Shown one piece after another: positions 1-6,371 of a stretch of DNA of 8,164 bases. Origin of the DNA: an uncultured Lachnospiraceae bacterium (GTDB taxonomy: Bacteria > Bacillota > Clostridia > Lachnospirales > Lachnospiraceae); the NCBI GenBank assembly GCA_902766655.1, contig CACXEL010000200.1, positions 1 through 8,164 of the forward strand. The letters are read 5' to 3'. Position numbers and translations under genes: made by a program. Every line of letters starts with the position of its first letter. Within the stretch, counting starts at the first letter, position 1. The notes under the pieces were generated by a model that was not told the origin of the DNA, did not search any database, and worked only from the letters and a program-made list of their open reading frames with translations.

Positions 1-38
1 ATAAGATTTTTACCAACCGCCAAGTCAGTAAATCTTAT
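1..38. repeat. AT-rich inverted repeat at window edge
   Basis: ATAAGATTT at 1-9 is the exact reverse complement of AAATCTTAT at 30-38. If a two-base bulge is allowed on the left, the arms extend to 11 bp (left arm ending TAC, right arm beginning GTA). The loop is about 15-20 bases. It lies downstream of the last operon gene, in AT-rich DNA that contrasts with the GC-rich genes. It could be a weak transcription end, a protein-binding site or the edge of a larger element. No U-tract can be checked, because the sequence that would follow on the minus strand lies outside the window. Confidence 0.5.
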
Positions 39-106
39 TCTACACTGAGGTATTTCCATTTTTCAACGTCTATCACATTTTAAATAATACAGGAAGCTCA
101 GTCCCA

Positions 107-1012
107 TTACGGCTCGATCCCGAGCTCCGCAAGCTTCTCCTTCATGAGGGCCGTCCAGACGTCGTGCCCCTTCTTGTTGAGATGGATCTTGTCCATCCGG
201 AAATATGCCCGGTTGAAGTATCTCCCGTCGGAGGTCCTGAGCTCCGCCGGCCCCTGGTCCGTCAGCATGGCGTCCGTCGCGTCCAGGAAATGCAGCCTGT
301 CCGTCTCCTCGCACATCTGCCTGAGGAGCTCATTGGTCTTCACGGTCGCGTCCCAATACTGCGTGCGGCCCGGGAGCGGCAGGCCGGAGCAGACGATCAG
401 CTGCGCATCGGGAAGGTTCTCCAGGAACATGGCGTACATTTTCCGCTTGTTGGCCAGGATCGTCGTGAGCGGGATGCCGGCCGCGATGTCGTTGGACCCG
501 GTCTGGAAGAAGACGGCCTTCGGCGCGTACGGGTAGAGGAGCCTCGGCGCGTAGTGCATCAGGTCATCGTCGATGCAGCCGCCCATGCCGTGGTTCTGCC
601 CCTTGTAGGGCAGCATGTCCCGCTCGAGGGAGAACCAGAGCGTCATGTTGGAGGGCCCGTAGAAAATGATTTCGCCCTGCCTCTCCGCCGCCGGATACCT
701 CTCCTCGATCATCCGGACGACCTTCTCGTTGGTTTCCGGATCTCCCCACCGGGTGCGGAGCCCGTTCGGGTCATCGTCCGAGCCGAACTCCCGGACCTCG
801 GCGATCAGGGCTTCATTGAAAAGACGGCCAGCTTCCGTAATGTCCGCAATCAGGGCCTCCTTATTGTCCTCCGTCACCAGCGCCCGCATGGTCATACCCG
901 GGTCAGCCGCCATCCTCTCATCAATATCGGGGGCGTATTTCCGGACCACCGCGGCGAAATAATCGATCTGCATCATAAAGGACAGCGGGGCGTTCATTGC
1001 TCTCTCATCCAT
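107..1012 (-). CDS. SGNH/GDSL-family hydrolase, no signal peptide
   Basis: Predicted serine esterase or deacylase of the SGNH superfamily, 301 residues. The family blocks are visible in order: block I around residues 115-122 (IIFYGPSN, nucleophile probably Ser121), a Gly near 144-145 in an NHGMGG segment, block III GSND at 172-175 with Asn174, and block V D-x-x-H at Asp274/His277 followed by LNKKGH. About 110 residues precede block I, more than in minimal SGNH enzymes, and their role is not recognised. There is no signal peptide or membrane segment, so it is probably cytoplasmic. The ATG at 1012 is chosen because GGAGGA at 1021-1026 sits about 8 bases upstream; a second Met at codon 6 lacks such a site. 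It is the last gene of the operon, 159 bases after the acyltransferase-3 gene, with a long palindrome between them. Its substrate is unknown; removing an acyl group added or handled by this cluster is a reasonable inference. Confidence 0.88.
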   Translation of the reverse strand: MDERAMNAPLSFMMQIDYFAAVVRKYAPDIDERMAADPGMTMRALVTEDNKEALIADITEAGRLFNEALIAEVREFGSDDDPNGLRTRWGDPETNEKVVRMIEERYPAAERQGEIIFYGPSNMTLWFSLERDMLPYKGQNHGMGGCIDDDLMHYAPRLLYPYAPKAVFFQTGSNDIAAGIPLTTILANKRKMYAMFLENLPDAQLIVCSGLPLPGRTQYWDATVKTNELLRQMCEETDRLHFLDATDAMLTDQGPAELRTSDGRYFNRAYFRMDKIHLNKKGHDVWTALMKEKLAELGIEP

Positions 1013-1063
1013 AGTCAGTTTCCTCCTGTCATTTCATAGCCGTACCACTATATTACCACAGAA

Positions 1064-1166
1064 TGAGACAGAGGGACGGAAACCGAGACTGAGGGACGGA
1101 CCTTTTTCCCAGGAAATCTGGGAAAAAGGTCCGTCCCTCAGTCCCGGTTTCCGTCCCTCAGTCTCA
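1064..1166. repeat. Long near-perfect palindrome, 49-bp stem
   Basis: Arms 1064-1112 and 1118-1166 pair over 49 bp around a five-base loop (GAAAT), with only two mismatches (1070/1160 and 1086/1144). On the minus strand, the transcribed strand of the operon, the second mismatch becomes a U-G wobble. Each arm carries two copies of a 16-base unit of the form GAGAC(A/T)GAGGGACGGA, at 1065-1080 and 1085-1100, and the tip carries CCTTTTTCCC facing GGGAAAAAGG. It begins 5 bases after the stop of the acyltransferase-3 gene. There is no U-tract after it, so it is not a classical intrinsic terminator. It resembles the dispersed GGGACGG-containing palindromes found in many Clostridia and linked to REP-associated (Y1) transposases; that match is from memory. 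In RNA it would slow polymerase or protect the upstream 3' end, lowering expression of the last gene. Confidence 0.9.
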
Positions 1167-1171
1167 CAGTC

Positions 1172-2191
1172 TCATCTCCTGACCTTCCGCGCCACCAGAT
1201 CCGGCAGCTCCATGAGCTTCCGCAGCGGCCACTCGAAGACCGGCAGCGAGGTGAACAGGACGACCACGACAATCATGATCACGCAGTTCAGGGCCAGGTT
1301 CCCCGACTTCATCCACTTCGCAAGCCCCTTGACGCGCCTGAGCGCCAGCGAAATGCACGCGGAATGGAAGACATACACCGACAGCGTCCGCCTCCCCAGC
1401 CGGCTGACAAAGCTCTCCACACTCGGCATGACCGAGAGGACCGCGAAGGTCAGCGCAAAGGAGATGACAAAGGCCGCCAGCCGCCAGAGACCGCCCCACT
1501 GATAAGGCAGCCCCTTCCGGATGGCGCTGTAGGCCTTGAGCCCCCGGAAGAGGTTCCGCCAGTAGTAGATCTCGTCATAGAATTCAAAGGAAATGAACAC
1601 CGACGCCGCGAGCAGGGCCGCACTCACCCCCCGCAGCGATGGATTCTTCAGCTTCTCCCCCAGCTTCTTTATGTCCGCGGCATATCCGGCGTAGAAGAAG
1701 GGATAAAAGTTGATGGTCCGCTGGATCACCAGGAAGGAATTGATCTGCTTGAAATACCCGCTCGCGACCGCTGCCAGCACGCAGACAAGGAAGACCACCC
1801 GCCTGTCCGCCTTCCGCACGAGGATCGTGACCAGGAACCACCAGAACATGGCCAGGGCGTACCAGGGGATCCCGATCTCGTGGAAGAAGTCGATGGACGC
1901 AGAGCCAAAGCCCCTGTTGATCCCCGTCACCACATAAGTGAGGACCTCGAAGAAAATGTAGAGGAGCAGGTAGCCGGCCGCCTTGGACCACTGCTTCTCC
2001 AGGACAGTCCGCTTGGCGAAGAGCCCGGATATGAAAATGAAGGCCGGCATGTGGAAGAGGTAGACCCAGAACTGCAGGGAGGCGACCGTCGCGCTGTCGT
2101 CGGCATATCGGTTCCCGAGATGCCCCATGACGACGCAGCAGATCAGGAAAAGCTTGGCGTAGTCATACCTGGCATCTCTTTTTTTCTGCAT
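1172..2191 (-). CDS. Acyltransferase-3 family membrane protein (fucose 4-O-acetylase-like)
   Basis: Polytopic membrane acyltransferase of the AT3 family (OatA/NolL-like membrane domain), 339 residues, with about ten hydrophobic segments. The N-terminal signature is present: RYDYAKLFLICCVVMGHL at residues 8-25 with the conserved His24, then FHMPAFIFISG at 46-56. WYALAMFWW (110-118), FYPFFYAGY (164-170) and LGRRTLSVYVFH (265-276) also fit the fucose 4-O-acetylase-like branch. Such proteins move acetyl or other short acyl groups from a cytoplasmic donor to sugars at the outer face. The protein lacks a fused SGNH domain. Its ATG at 2191 lies inside the end of the preceding hydrolase gene, with GGAG about 8 bases upstream, so the 29-base overlap suggests translational coupling. 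It probably acetylates the same glycan as the Dlt-like cassette, or acts on a lipid-linked precursor; the exact acceptor cannot be read from sequence. Confidence 0.9.
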   Translation of the reverse strand: MQKKRDARYDYAKLFLICCVVMGHLGNRYADDSATVASLQFWVYLFHMPAFIFISGLFAKRTVLEKQWSKAAGYLLLYIFFEVLTYVVTGINRGFGSASIDFFHEIGIPWYALAMFWWFLVTILVRKADRRVVFLVCVLAAVASGYFKQINSFLVIQRTINFYPFFYAGYAADIKKLGEKLKNPSLRGVSAALLAASVFISFEFYDEIYYWRNLFRGLKAYSAIRKGLPYQWGGLWRLAAFVISFALTFAVLSVMPSVESFVSRLGRRTLSVYVFHSACISLALRRVKGLAKWMKSGNLALNCVIMIVVVVLFTSLPVFEWPLRKLMELPDLVARKVRR

Positions 2192-2975
2192 TTTTCATCT
2201 CCGATATCACTGAATGAATGATCTCCGCCGACTCGTCCGGGTGGAACTGGAAGGCGTTGTGGTTCCCCGGGACCCGGTACAGGGGCCAGCCCATGTGCTC
2301 GGCGCCCAGCTTGGAGGTGTGGCCGAACAATCTGTGCTCGCCCAGCTCCGAGACCATGACGCGGACCGGCATGGGCAGGGCGCGCAGGGCCTCCTCGGAA
2401 GGCCGGTGGCCCTCCACCTCGTTGAGTTCTCCCCGCATGAAGGTAGTGAGATTCCGGTAAGTCTGTTTTATTTCCGCAAGCGACGTCCCCTCCGGGCGGA
2501 TGTCCGGGACCGAGTCATCCGGGCCGAAGGCATCGTAAAAAGCCGGCAAGGCCTTTTTGATCCTGCCAGCCTTCACGAATTCGTTCAGCTTTTTGTTCCA
2601 CTCCCGGAGTTTTCGGTCCGACTCCTCATCCATGCCCAGCGAAGGCTCCATGAGGATCAGCCCTCGGACCAGGTCCGGGTGCCGGATGGCCAGTTCCGCC
2701 GCGACCATGGCGCCGGCGCTGTTGCCGAGGACCCAGGCCGGGCAGTCGGCATGGCGGGTGAGGATCCGGACGGCGTCCTCCATCTGGCTTTGCACCGTGT
2801 AATCCCCGTCCGCGGGCGCCTCGGCCTTGCCGTAGCCCCTCCGGTCATAGGCGATCAGCCTGTACCGGTCCTTGAGCCGGTCCATGACTCCGTAGAAGAA
2901 GGAGGCCTCGCTGATGCCGCCATGGATGAGGAGAAGGGAGTCCCCTTCCCCCATGACTGTGACAGGCAGCTCCAT
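2163..2975 (-). CDS. Alpha/beta-fold hydrolase (esterase or thioesterase type)
   Basis: Soluble alpha/beta hydrolase, 270 residues, a normal size for the family, without signal peptide. Visible features are the oxyanion-loop HGG at 18-20, YDRRGYGK at 43-50 (the usual D-x-R-G-x-G after strand 4), the nucleophile elbow GNSAG at 84-88 with Ser86, and a C-terminal catalytic His, probably His239 in PGNHNAF. The acid residue is less certain; Glu210 after the strand VRVMVSE is a candidate. The ATG at 2975 has GGAGGAG at 2981-2987, five bases upstream, inside a 14-base gap after the carrier-protein gene. Being directly behind an acyl carrier protein gene suggests a role on acyl-ACP, for example as an editing or release thioesterase, but carboxylesterase activity on another substrate is equally possible. 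Its 3' end overlaps the next gene by 29 bases. Confidence 0.88.
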   Translation of the reverse strand: MELPVTVMGEGDSLLLIHGGISEASFFYGVMDRLKDRYRLIAYDRRGYGKAEAPADGDYTVQSQMEDAVRILTRHADCPAWVLGNSAGAMVAAELAIRHPDLVRGLILMEPSLGMDEESDRKLREWNKKLNEFVKAGRIKKALPAFYDAFGPDDSVPDIRPEGTSLAEIKQTYRNLTTFMRGELNEVEGHRPSEEALRALPMPVRVMVSELGEHRLFGHTSKLGAEHMGWPLYRVPGNHNAFQFHPDESAEIIHSVISEMKNAEKKRCQV

Positions 2976-2989
2976 CGCTACTCCTCCGA

Positions 2990-3217
2990 TCAGTCCTCCA
3001 TGAGCTCCTGGACCATCTCCCAGATCGCCTCCACGGAGTCAAAGTTGGCGTTGTCCATGTACTCCATGCCGATCTCGATGTCGAACTCGTCCTCGAGGCT
3101 GGTGATGAGGGAGGTGATCTCGATGGAATCGAGGACCTTGCCGGTCACGAGCTGGGTCTCATTTTCAAAATCGACGCCGGACTTTAAGTTCTCAAGAATT
3201 GCCAAGATTTTTTCCAT
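2990..3217 (-). CDS. Acyl carrier protein, DltC-like
   Basis: Small acidic carrier protein of 75 residues. The phosphopantetheine attachment motif is DSIEITS at 30-36, with Ser31 the expected modified serine (usual form DSL). The helical pattern and acidic residues around EDEFDIEI (42-49) and FDSVEAIWEMVQ (59-70) fit the DltC/ACP fold. After modification by a phosphopantetheinyl transferase (not in this window) it would carry an acyl thioester made by the ligase encoded just upstream and present it to the MBOAT protein at the membrane. The ATG at 3217 has AGGAGGA at 3227-3233, nine bases upstream, a strong site suited to a protein needed in excess. The DltC-like role is inferred from the neighbouring genes; sequence alone shows only that it is a carrier protein. 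Confidence 0.93.
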   Translation of the reverse strand: MEKILAILENLKSGVDFENETQLVTGKVLDSIEITSLITSLEDEFDIEIGMEYMDNANFDSVEAIWEMVQELMED

Positions 3218-3267
3218 AGTTGTGAATCCTCCTGTTTTGGGGTAAATATTGGCGCCGGCAGGGCGCA

Positions 3268-3287
3268 GGGCCGCGGATCCGCTGCCC
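3268..3287. other. GC-rich hairpin in the ligase-ACP gap
   Basis: GGGC at 3268-3271 pairs with GCCC at 3284-3287, and GCG at 3273-3275 pairs with CGC at 3280-3282 around a GATC loop, with one internal mismatch. It lies in the 109-base gap between the ligase stop and the carrier-protein start, the longest gap among the first five genes. There is no U-tract, so it is not an intrinsic terminator. It could be a processing or stability element that lets the downstream carrier protein be made at a different level, but in GC-rich DNA a chance hairpin is also possible. Confidence 0.4.
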
Positions 3288-3326
3288 GGTGCGCGCTTTC
3301 CGGTCGCTCTTTTGGGTTCTTATCTC

Positions 3327-4742
3327 TCAGGCCTCTGTGGGCAGCGCCTTGTAGAGGACCTTGCCCGACTCGTTCCTGGGGATCTCCTCCAGGTATCTGA
3401 CCGTGAAGGCGGTCTCACTCAGGTGGGTCGTGGATGCAATCCACCGCCTGACCTGATCGGCGACGGACATATCCGTGATGTAGATGATCATGTGGTCGTC
3501 CACGCCCGTGGAGGCGCAGTCCACACCCTCGAACTCCGTCTTGACCAGGCGGTCGATCTCGTCGAGGTTGACGCGGTTGCCGAAGATCTTGAGGAAGCGC
3601 TTCTTGCGGCCGACGATGTAGTAGAAGCCGTCCGCGTCGCGGCGGGCCATGTCGCCCGTCTCGAGGATGCCGCCGCGCTCGTCGCCCTTGGCCAGGTCCT
3701 CGCGGCAGACCGCGTAGCCCAGCGTGACGTTGGGGCCGCTGTAGATCAGCTCGCCGACGGTGTCCGGCTCGTCGATGTAGCTTCCGTCCGCCGCCTTCAG
3801 CATGAAGGAGCCGCCGGGAATGGGAACACCCATGCTGCCGTACTTCTCCAGGCTGTACTCGGCGGGCAGGTAGGCCATACGGGCCGTGGCTTCCGCCTGG
3901 CCGTACATGACAATGAAATCCTTGCCTCTCTCGCGGCACCACTCGGCGTACTCATGGTGGAGCTCAGGGCTCAGCTTGCCGCCGGCCTGGGTCATGTAGA
4001 CAAGGCTCGGCAGGTCCATGCGGAAGAAACGGAGCTTCTTCAGCATCTCGTAGGTGAAGGGAACGCCGCCGAAGGTGGTGGCATTCTGCTCCTTGAAGAA
4101 GGTCCAGAAGGCCTTCATGCCCATGGAGGCCTCGGTCATGAGGATCGTGGCGCCGGCCAGCAGGTGGCTGTTGACGATGGAGAGGCCGTAGGTATAGTTC
4201 ATGGGCAGGGTCGTGATGGGCCTGTCGCCCTCCTTGATGCCAAGGTACTCCACGATCTGCTCCGCGTTGGCCTGGATATTGGCGTAGCTCTGGCGGACCA
4301 GCTTGGGGCTGCCGGTGGAGCCGGAGGTGGTGAGCAAAAGGCCCAGCTCCGGACAGAGGTCGATGGCCTCCATCTTCACGCGGCGCAGCATGGTGTAGCC
4401 GGTCTGGCGGCAGACCGCCTCGTAGCCCTCGATCTTCCCGACCATGTCGTCCGGGCAGAAGACGTAACCCGGCATGTAGGTCCCGAGCAGCTCGGTGAGG
4501 AGCTGGGGATCGATCTTCCTGTCGAGCAGGAGCGGGACGACGTGACTGCTCAGGCAGGCCACGTAAGAGGCCACGCAGCCGGGGATATTCTCGCATAGGC
4601 AGAAAGCCAGGTTCCGCTCCGTGAAGTGGCTGCCGAACTCCTCCACGATGGCGCGGAGCTCCCGGTAGGTGTAGCTTTCACCCGTGGCGGAGACCAGGGC
4701 AAGGTTGTCATTTTCCTTCAGTTCATAAAACAATGTAGTCAT
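3327..4742 (-). CDS. AMP-forming acyl ligase, DltA-like role
   Basis: ANL-superfamily adenylate-forming enzyme, 471 residues: ATP plus a carboxylic acid gives acyl-AMP, then a thioester on the carrier protein. Motifs in order are P-loop TTSGSTGSPK (138-147), YGQAEAT (280-286), ETGD (361-364), GRKKRFLKIFGNRVNLDEID (378-397) and the C-terminal PRNESGK with catalytic Lys461. It is a little shorter than DltA (about 500). Where D-alanine and NRPS enzymes carry F-D-x-S, with the Asp holding the amino group, it reads YGLS with Gly186 in the Asp position, as in acyl- and aryl-CoA ligases, so the substrate may lack an alpha-amino group. The annotated ATG at 4742 has AGGAG only one base upstream; a TTG at 4731-4733 (codon 4) would be correctly spaced. 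An in-frame TAG lies just upstream, so the gene cannot be longer. It follows the MBOAT gene by 27 bases. Confidence 0.92.
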   Translation of the reverse strand: MTTLFYELKENDNLALVSATGESYTYRELRAIVEEFGSHFTERNLAFCLCENIPGCVASYVACLSSHVVPLLLDRKIDPQLLTELLGTYMPGYVFCPDDMVGKIEGYEAVCRQTGYTMLRRVKMEAIDLCPELGLLLTTSGSTGSPKLVRQSYANIQANAEQIVEYLGIKEGDRPITTLPMNYTYGLSIVNSHLLAGATILMTEASMGMKAFWTFFKEQNATTFGGVPFTYEMLKKLRFFRMDLPSLVYMTQAGGKLSPELHHEYAEWCRERGKDFIVMYGQAEATARMAYLPAEYSLEKYGSMGVPIPGGSFMLKAADGSYIDEPDTVGELIYSGPNVTLGYAVCREDLAKGDERGGILETGDMARRDADGFYYIVGRKKRFLKIFGNRVNLDEIDRLVKTEFEGVDCASTGVDDHMIIYITDMSVADQVRRWIASTTHLSETAFTVRYLEEIPRNESGKVLYKALPTEA

Positions 4743-4747
4743 CTCCT
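4731..4747 (-). promoter_or_regulatory. Ribosome binding site that questions the ligase start
   Basis: On the minus strand AGGAG (4743-4747) abuts the ATG at 4740-4742. That is too close for normal initiation. The TTG at 4731-4733, three codons further in the same frame, lies nine bases from AGGAG, a standard spacing. The true protein may therefore begin M-F-Y-E-L. Nothing of the enzyme's fold would be lost. Confidence 0.45.
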
Positions 4748-4769
4748 ATCTATAAAATGCAGACATTCC

Positions 4770-6347
4770 TCAGAACTGCTGATACATGAAGTTGCTGGTA
4801 TCGTAGTGGGTGCCGTAGATGCCCAGGAGCAGAACGGCGAACATGAAGGCGTAAAGGACGATCGCGCAGAAGATCCTGTTCTGCTTGTTGAGCCAGGTGA
4901 AGACGTCCTCCCTGACCTCGATGGCGGCGATGGTGATGAGGACGACGACGCCCATGAAGAGGACCAGATAGTCTGTGGCGGTCAGACCGAAGCTCAGGAA
5001 CTCCGTCTCGATCATATTCCGGAAGCTCCGGAAGATCTCGGCGCGCTGGCCCAGGTCCATCGGAGTTCCCAGGAAGCGCCCGCCCATGAAAATGCAGAAG
5101 ATCTTGATGGTCTGGAAGAGCCTGTAGGAGAAGCACTCCGTGTTGACCCGGAGCTTCTGCAGGATATTTCTGATATCCTCCTCAAAGGTGACCGAGAGCG
5201 TGATCAGGGTACCGTAGTAGATACCCCAGGCGACATAGCCGGAGCCGGTCCCGTGCCAGAGGCCGGTCAGGAGCCAGGTGACCATGACGGGAATGATGAC
5301 CGACACCACCGTCTTCAGGTGCGGGCTCTTCATGTTTTTGGCCTTCTTGTTGAGGTCCTTGACCGTCTTCGAGACCGTCAGCGGATAGTAGACGTAATCC
5401 TTGAACCAGCTGCCCAGGGACATATGCCACCGGCGCCAGAATTCCGGCACGCTCTTGGCCAGGAAGGGGTGGTTGAAGTTCTGCTCCAGCTCCACGTCGA
5501 ACATTTTGGAGACGCCGGACACGATGTCCATGTAGCCGGAGAAGTCCGCGTAGATCTGGATCGCGTCCAGGATGAGGGCCAGGAGATAAACGCTTCCCTT
5601 CATCCCCGGCACCTTCAGGGTGCTCCCGACAAAGATGCCGGCCCGGTCGGCGATGACCAGCTTCTTGAAGCAGCCGAGGACGATGCTCTCCATGCCCACC
5701 ACGAAGTTGTTCCAGCGCAGGCGCAGCTCCGGCTTCTTGAGCTCGGCGCCCAGCTTGGTGTAGCGGGAAATGGGGCCCTGCATGATGTGGGGGTAGTAGA
5801 TCGCGAAGAGCAGGAACCTGGCAAAATTGGTCTCCGCCGCGTACCGCTTCCAGTAGACGTCCAGGAGGTAGCCGATGGTGGCGAAGGTGTAGTAGGAAAT
5901 GCCCAGCGGCATGATGAGCCGCGCCGCGGAGGCATCGCCGGTCCCCATGAAGATTCCCGCCAGCATGGCGAAGGCATCCGTGAAATAGTTGAAGAGCTTG
6001 AGCACCACCAGGATGCCGACGTTGGTGATCAGGGTGGCCAGAAGGACCGTCTTCCTCCGGGCCTGGGCCCTGGCCTTGAGGAGCTTCTTGCCCGCCTTGT
6101 CGAGGTCAGGCGCCTTGAGGTCCCGGTCCAGGGCGGTCTTGATTTCCTCCATCTTTTTCGCGGCCAGCCAGGTCGTGAGGGAGGTGATGAAAATGAAGAC
6201 AATGATCGGCTTCGCTGACAGCGCGATCCAGTAGAAGGCGACGCTGGAGATGAGCAGCGCGATCCACCGGTGCTTCGGCGGGAAGATCAGGAAAAGGACT
6301 ACCGCCAGCAGGTTGAAGCCCAGAAAGGGAAGGGATGTTATCGTCAT
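4770..6347 (-). CDS. MBOAT O-acyltransferase, DltB/AlgI-like, with built-in C-terminal FxYxxF motif
   Basis: Polytopic membrane-bound O-acyltransferase, 525 residues. Family marks are MPLGISYYTFATIGYLLDVYW (146-166), IYADFSGYMDIVSGVSKMF (265-283), FNHPFLAKS (291-299), PEFWRRWHMSLGSWF (301-315, His308) and TGLWHGTGSGYVAWG (361-375) with the invariant MBOAT His365. A charged Lys-rich cytoplasmic loop spans about 64-100. Its expected role is to take the acyl group from the carrier protein at the inner face and pass it through a central channel to the outside. It is clearly closer to the AlgI/PatA/DltB polysaccharide branch than to eukaryotic MBOATs. The final six residues, FMYQQF (520-525), match the F-x-Y-x-x-F motif that ends DltX, whose Tyr receives the acyl group in Dlt systems; Tyr522 would be the acceptor here. 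The ATG at 6347 has GAGGAG ten bases upstream, and the gene starts 24 bases after the DltD-like gene. Confidence 0.94.
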   Translation of the reverse strand: MTITSLPFLGFNLLAVVLFLIFPPKHRWIALLISSVAFYWIALSAKPIIVFIFITSLTTWLAAKKMEEIKTALDRDLKAPDLDKAGKKLLKARAQARRKTVLLATLITNVGILVVLKLFNYFTDAFAMLAGIFMGTGDASAARLIMPLGISYYTFATIGYLLDVYWKRYAAETNFARFLLFAIYYPHIMQGPISRYTKLGAELKKPELRLRWNNFVVGMESIVLGCFKKLVIADRAGIFVGSTLKVPGMKGSVYLLALILDAIQIYADFSGYMDIVSGVSKMFDVELEQNFNHPFLAKSVPEFWRRWHMSLGSWFKDYVYYPLTVSKTVKDLNKKAKNMKSPHLKTVVSVIIPVMVTWLLTGLWHGTGSGYVAWGIYYGTLITLSVTFEEDIRNILQKLRVNTECFSYRLFQTIKIFCIFMGGRFLGTPMDLGQRAEIFRSFRNMIETEFLSFGLTATDYLVLFMGVVVLITIAAIEVREDVFTWLNKQNRIFCAIVLYAFMFAVLLLGIYGTHYDTSNFMYQQF

Positions 6348-6371
6348 TTGATTATTACTCCTCGCAATGGG

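Noticed and set aside
97..105. CTCAGTCCC shared with the large palindrome (1138-1145 region), possibly a second copy of the element
   Set aside because: Only about nine bases match and the surrounding sequence has no palindrome, so chance is sufficient.
164..1039. Long plus-strand open frames opposite the minus-strand genes (for example 164-1039, 3249-4598, 4626-6218 and 6270-7763)
   Set aside because: They mirror the GC-rich third-position bias of the minus-strand genes, encode low-complexity Gly/Val/Asp/Arg-rich strings without recognisable domains, and lack suitable ribosome binding sites.
1064..1166. Palindrome as a classical intrinsic terminator
   Set aside because: No U-tract follows the stem on either strand; the T5/A5 runs are inside the stem near its tip.
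2179..2185. A7 slippery run that might fuse the alpha/beta hydrolase to the acyltransferase-3 protein by frameshifting
   Set aside because: The acyltransferase frame is +1 relative to the hydrolase frame, whereas A-AAA-AAG promotes -1 shifts; the -1 frame soon reaches a stop. The overlap is better explained by ordinary coupled initiation.
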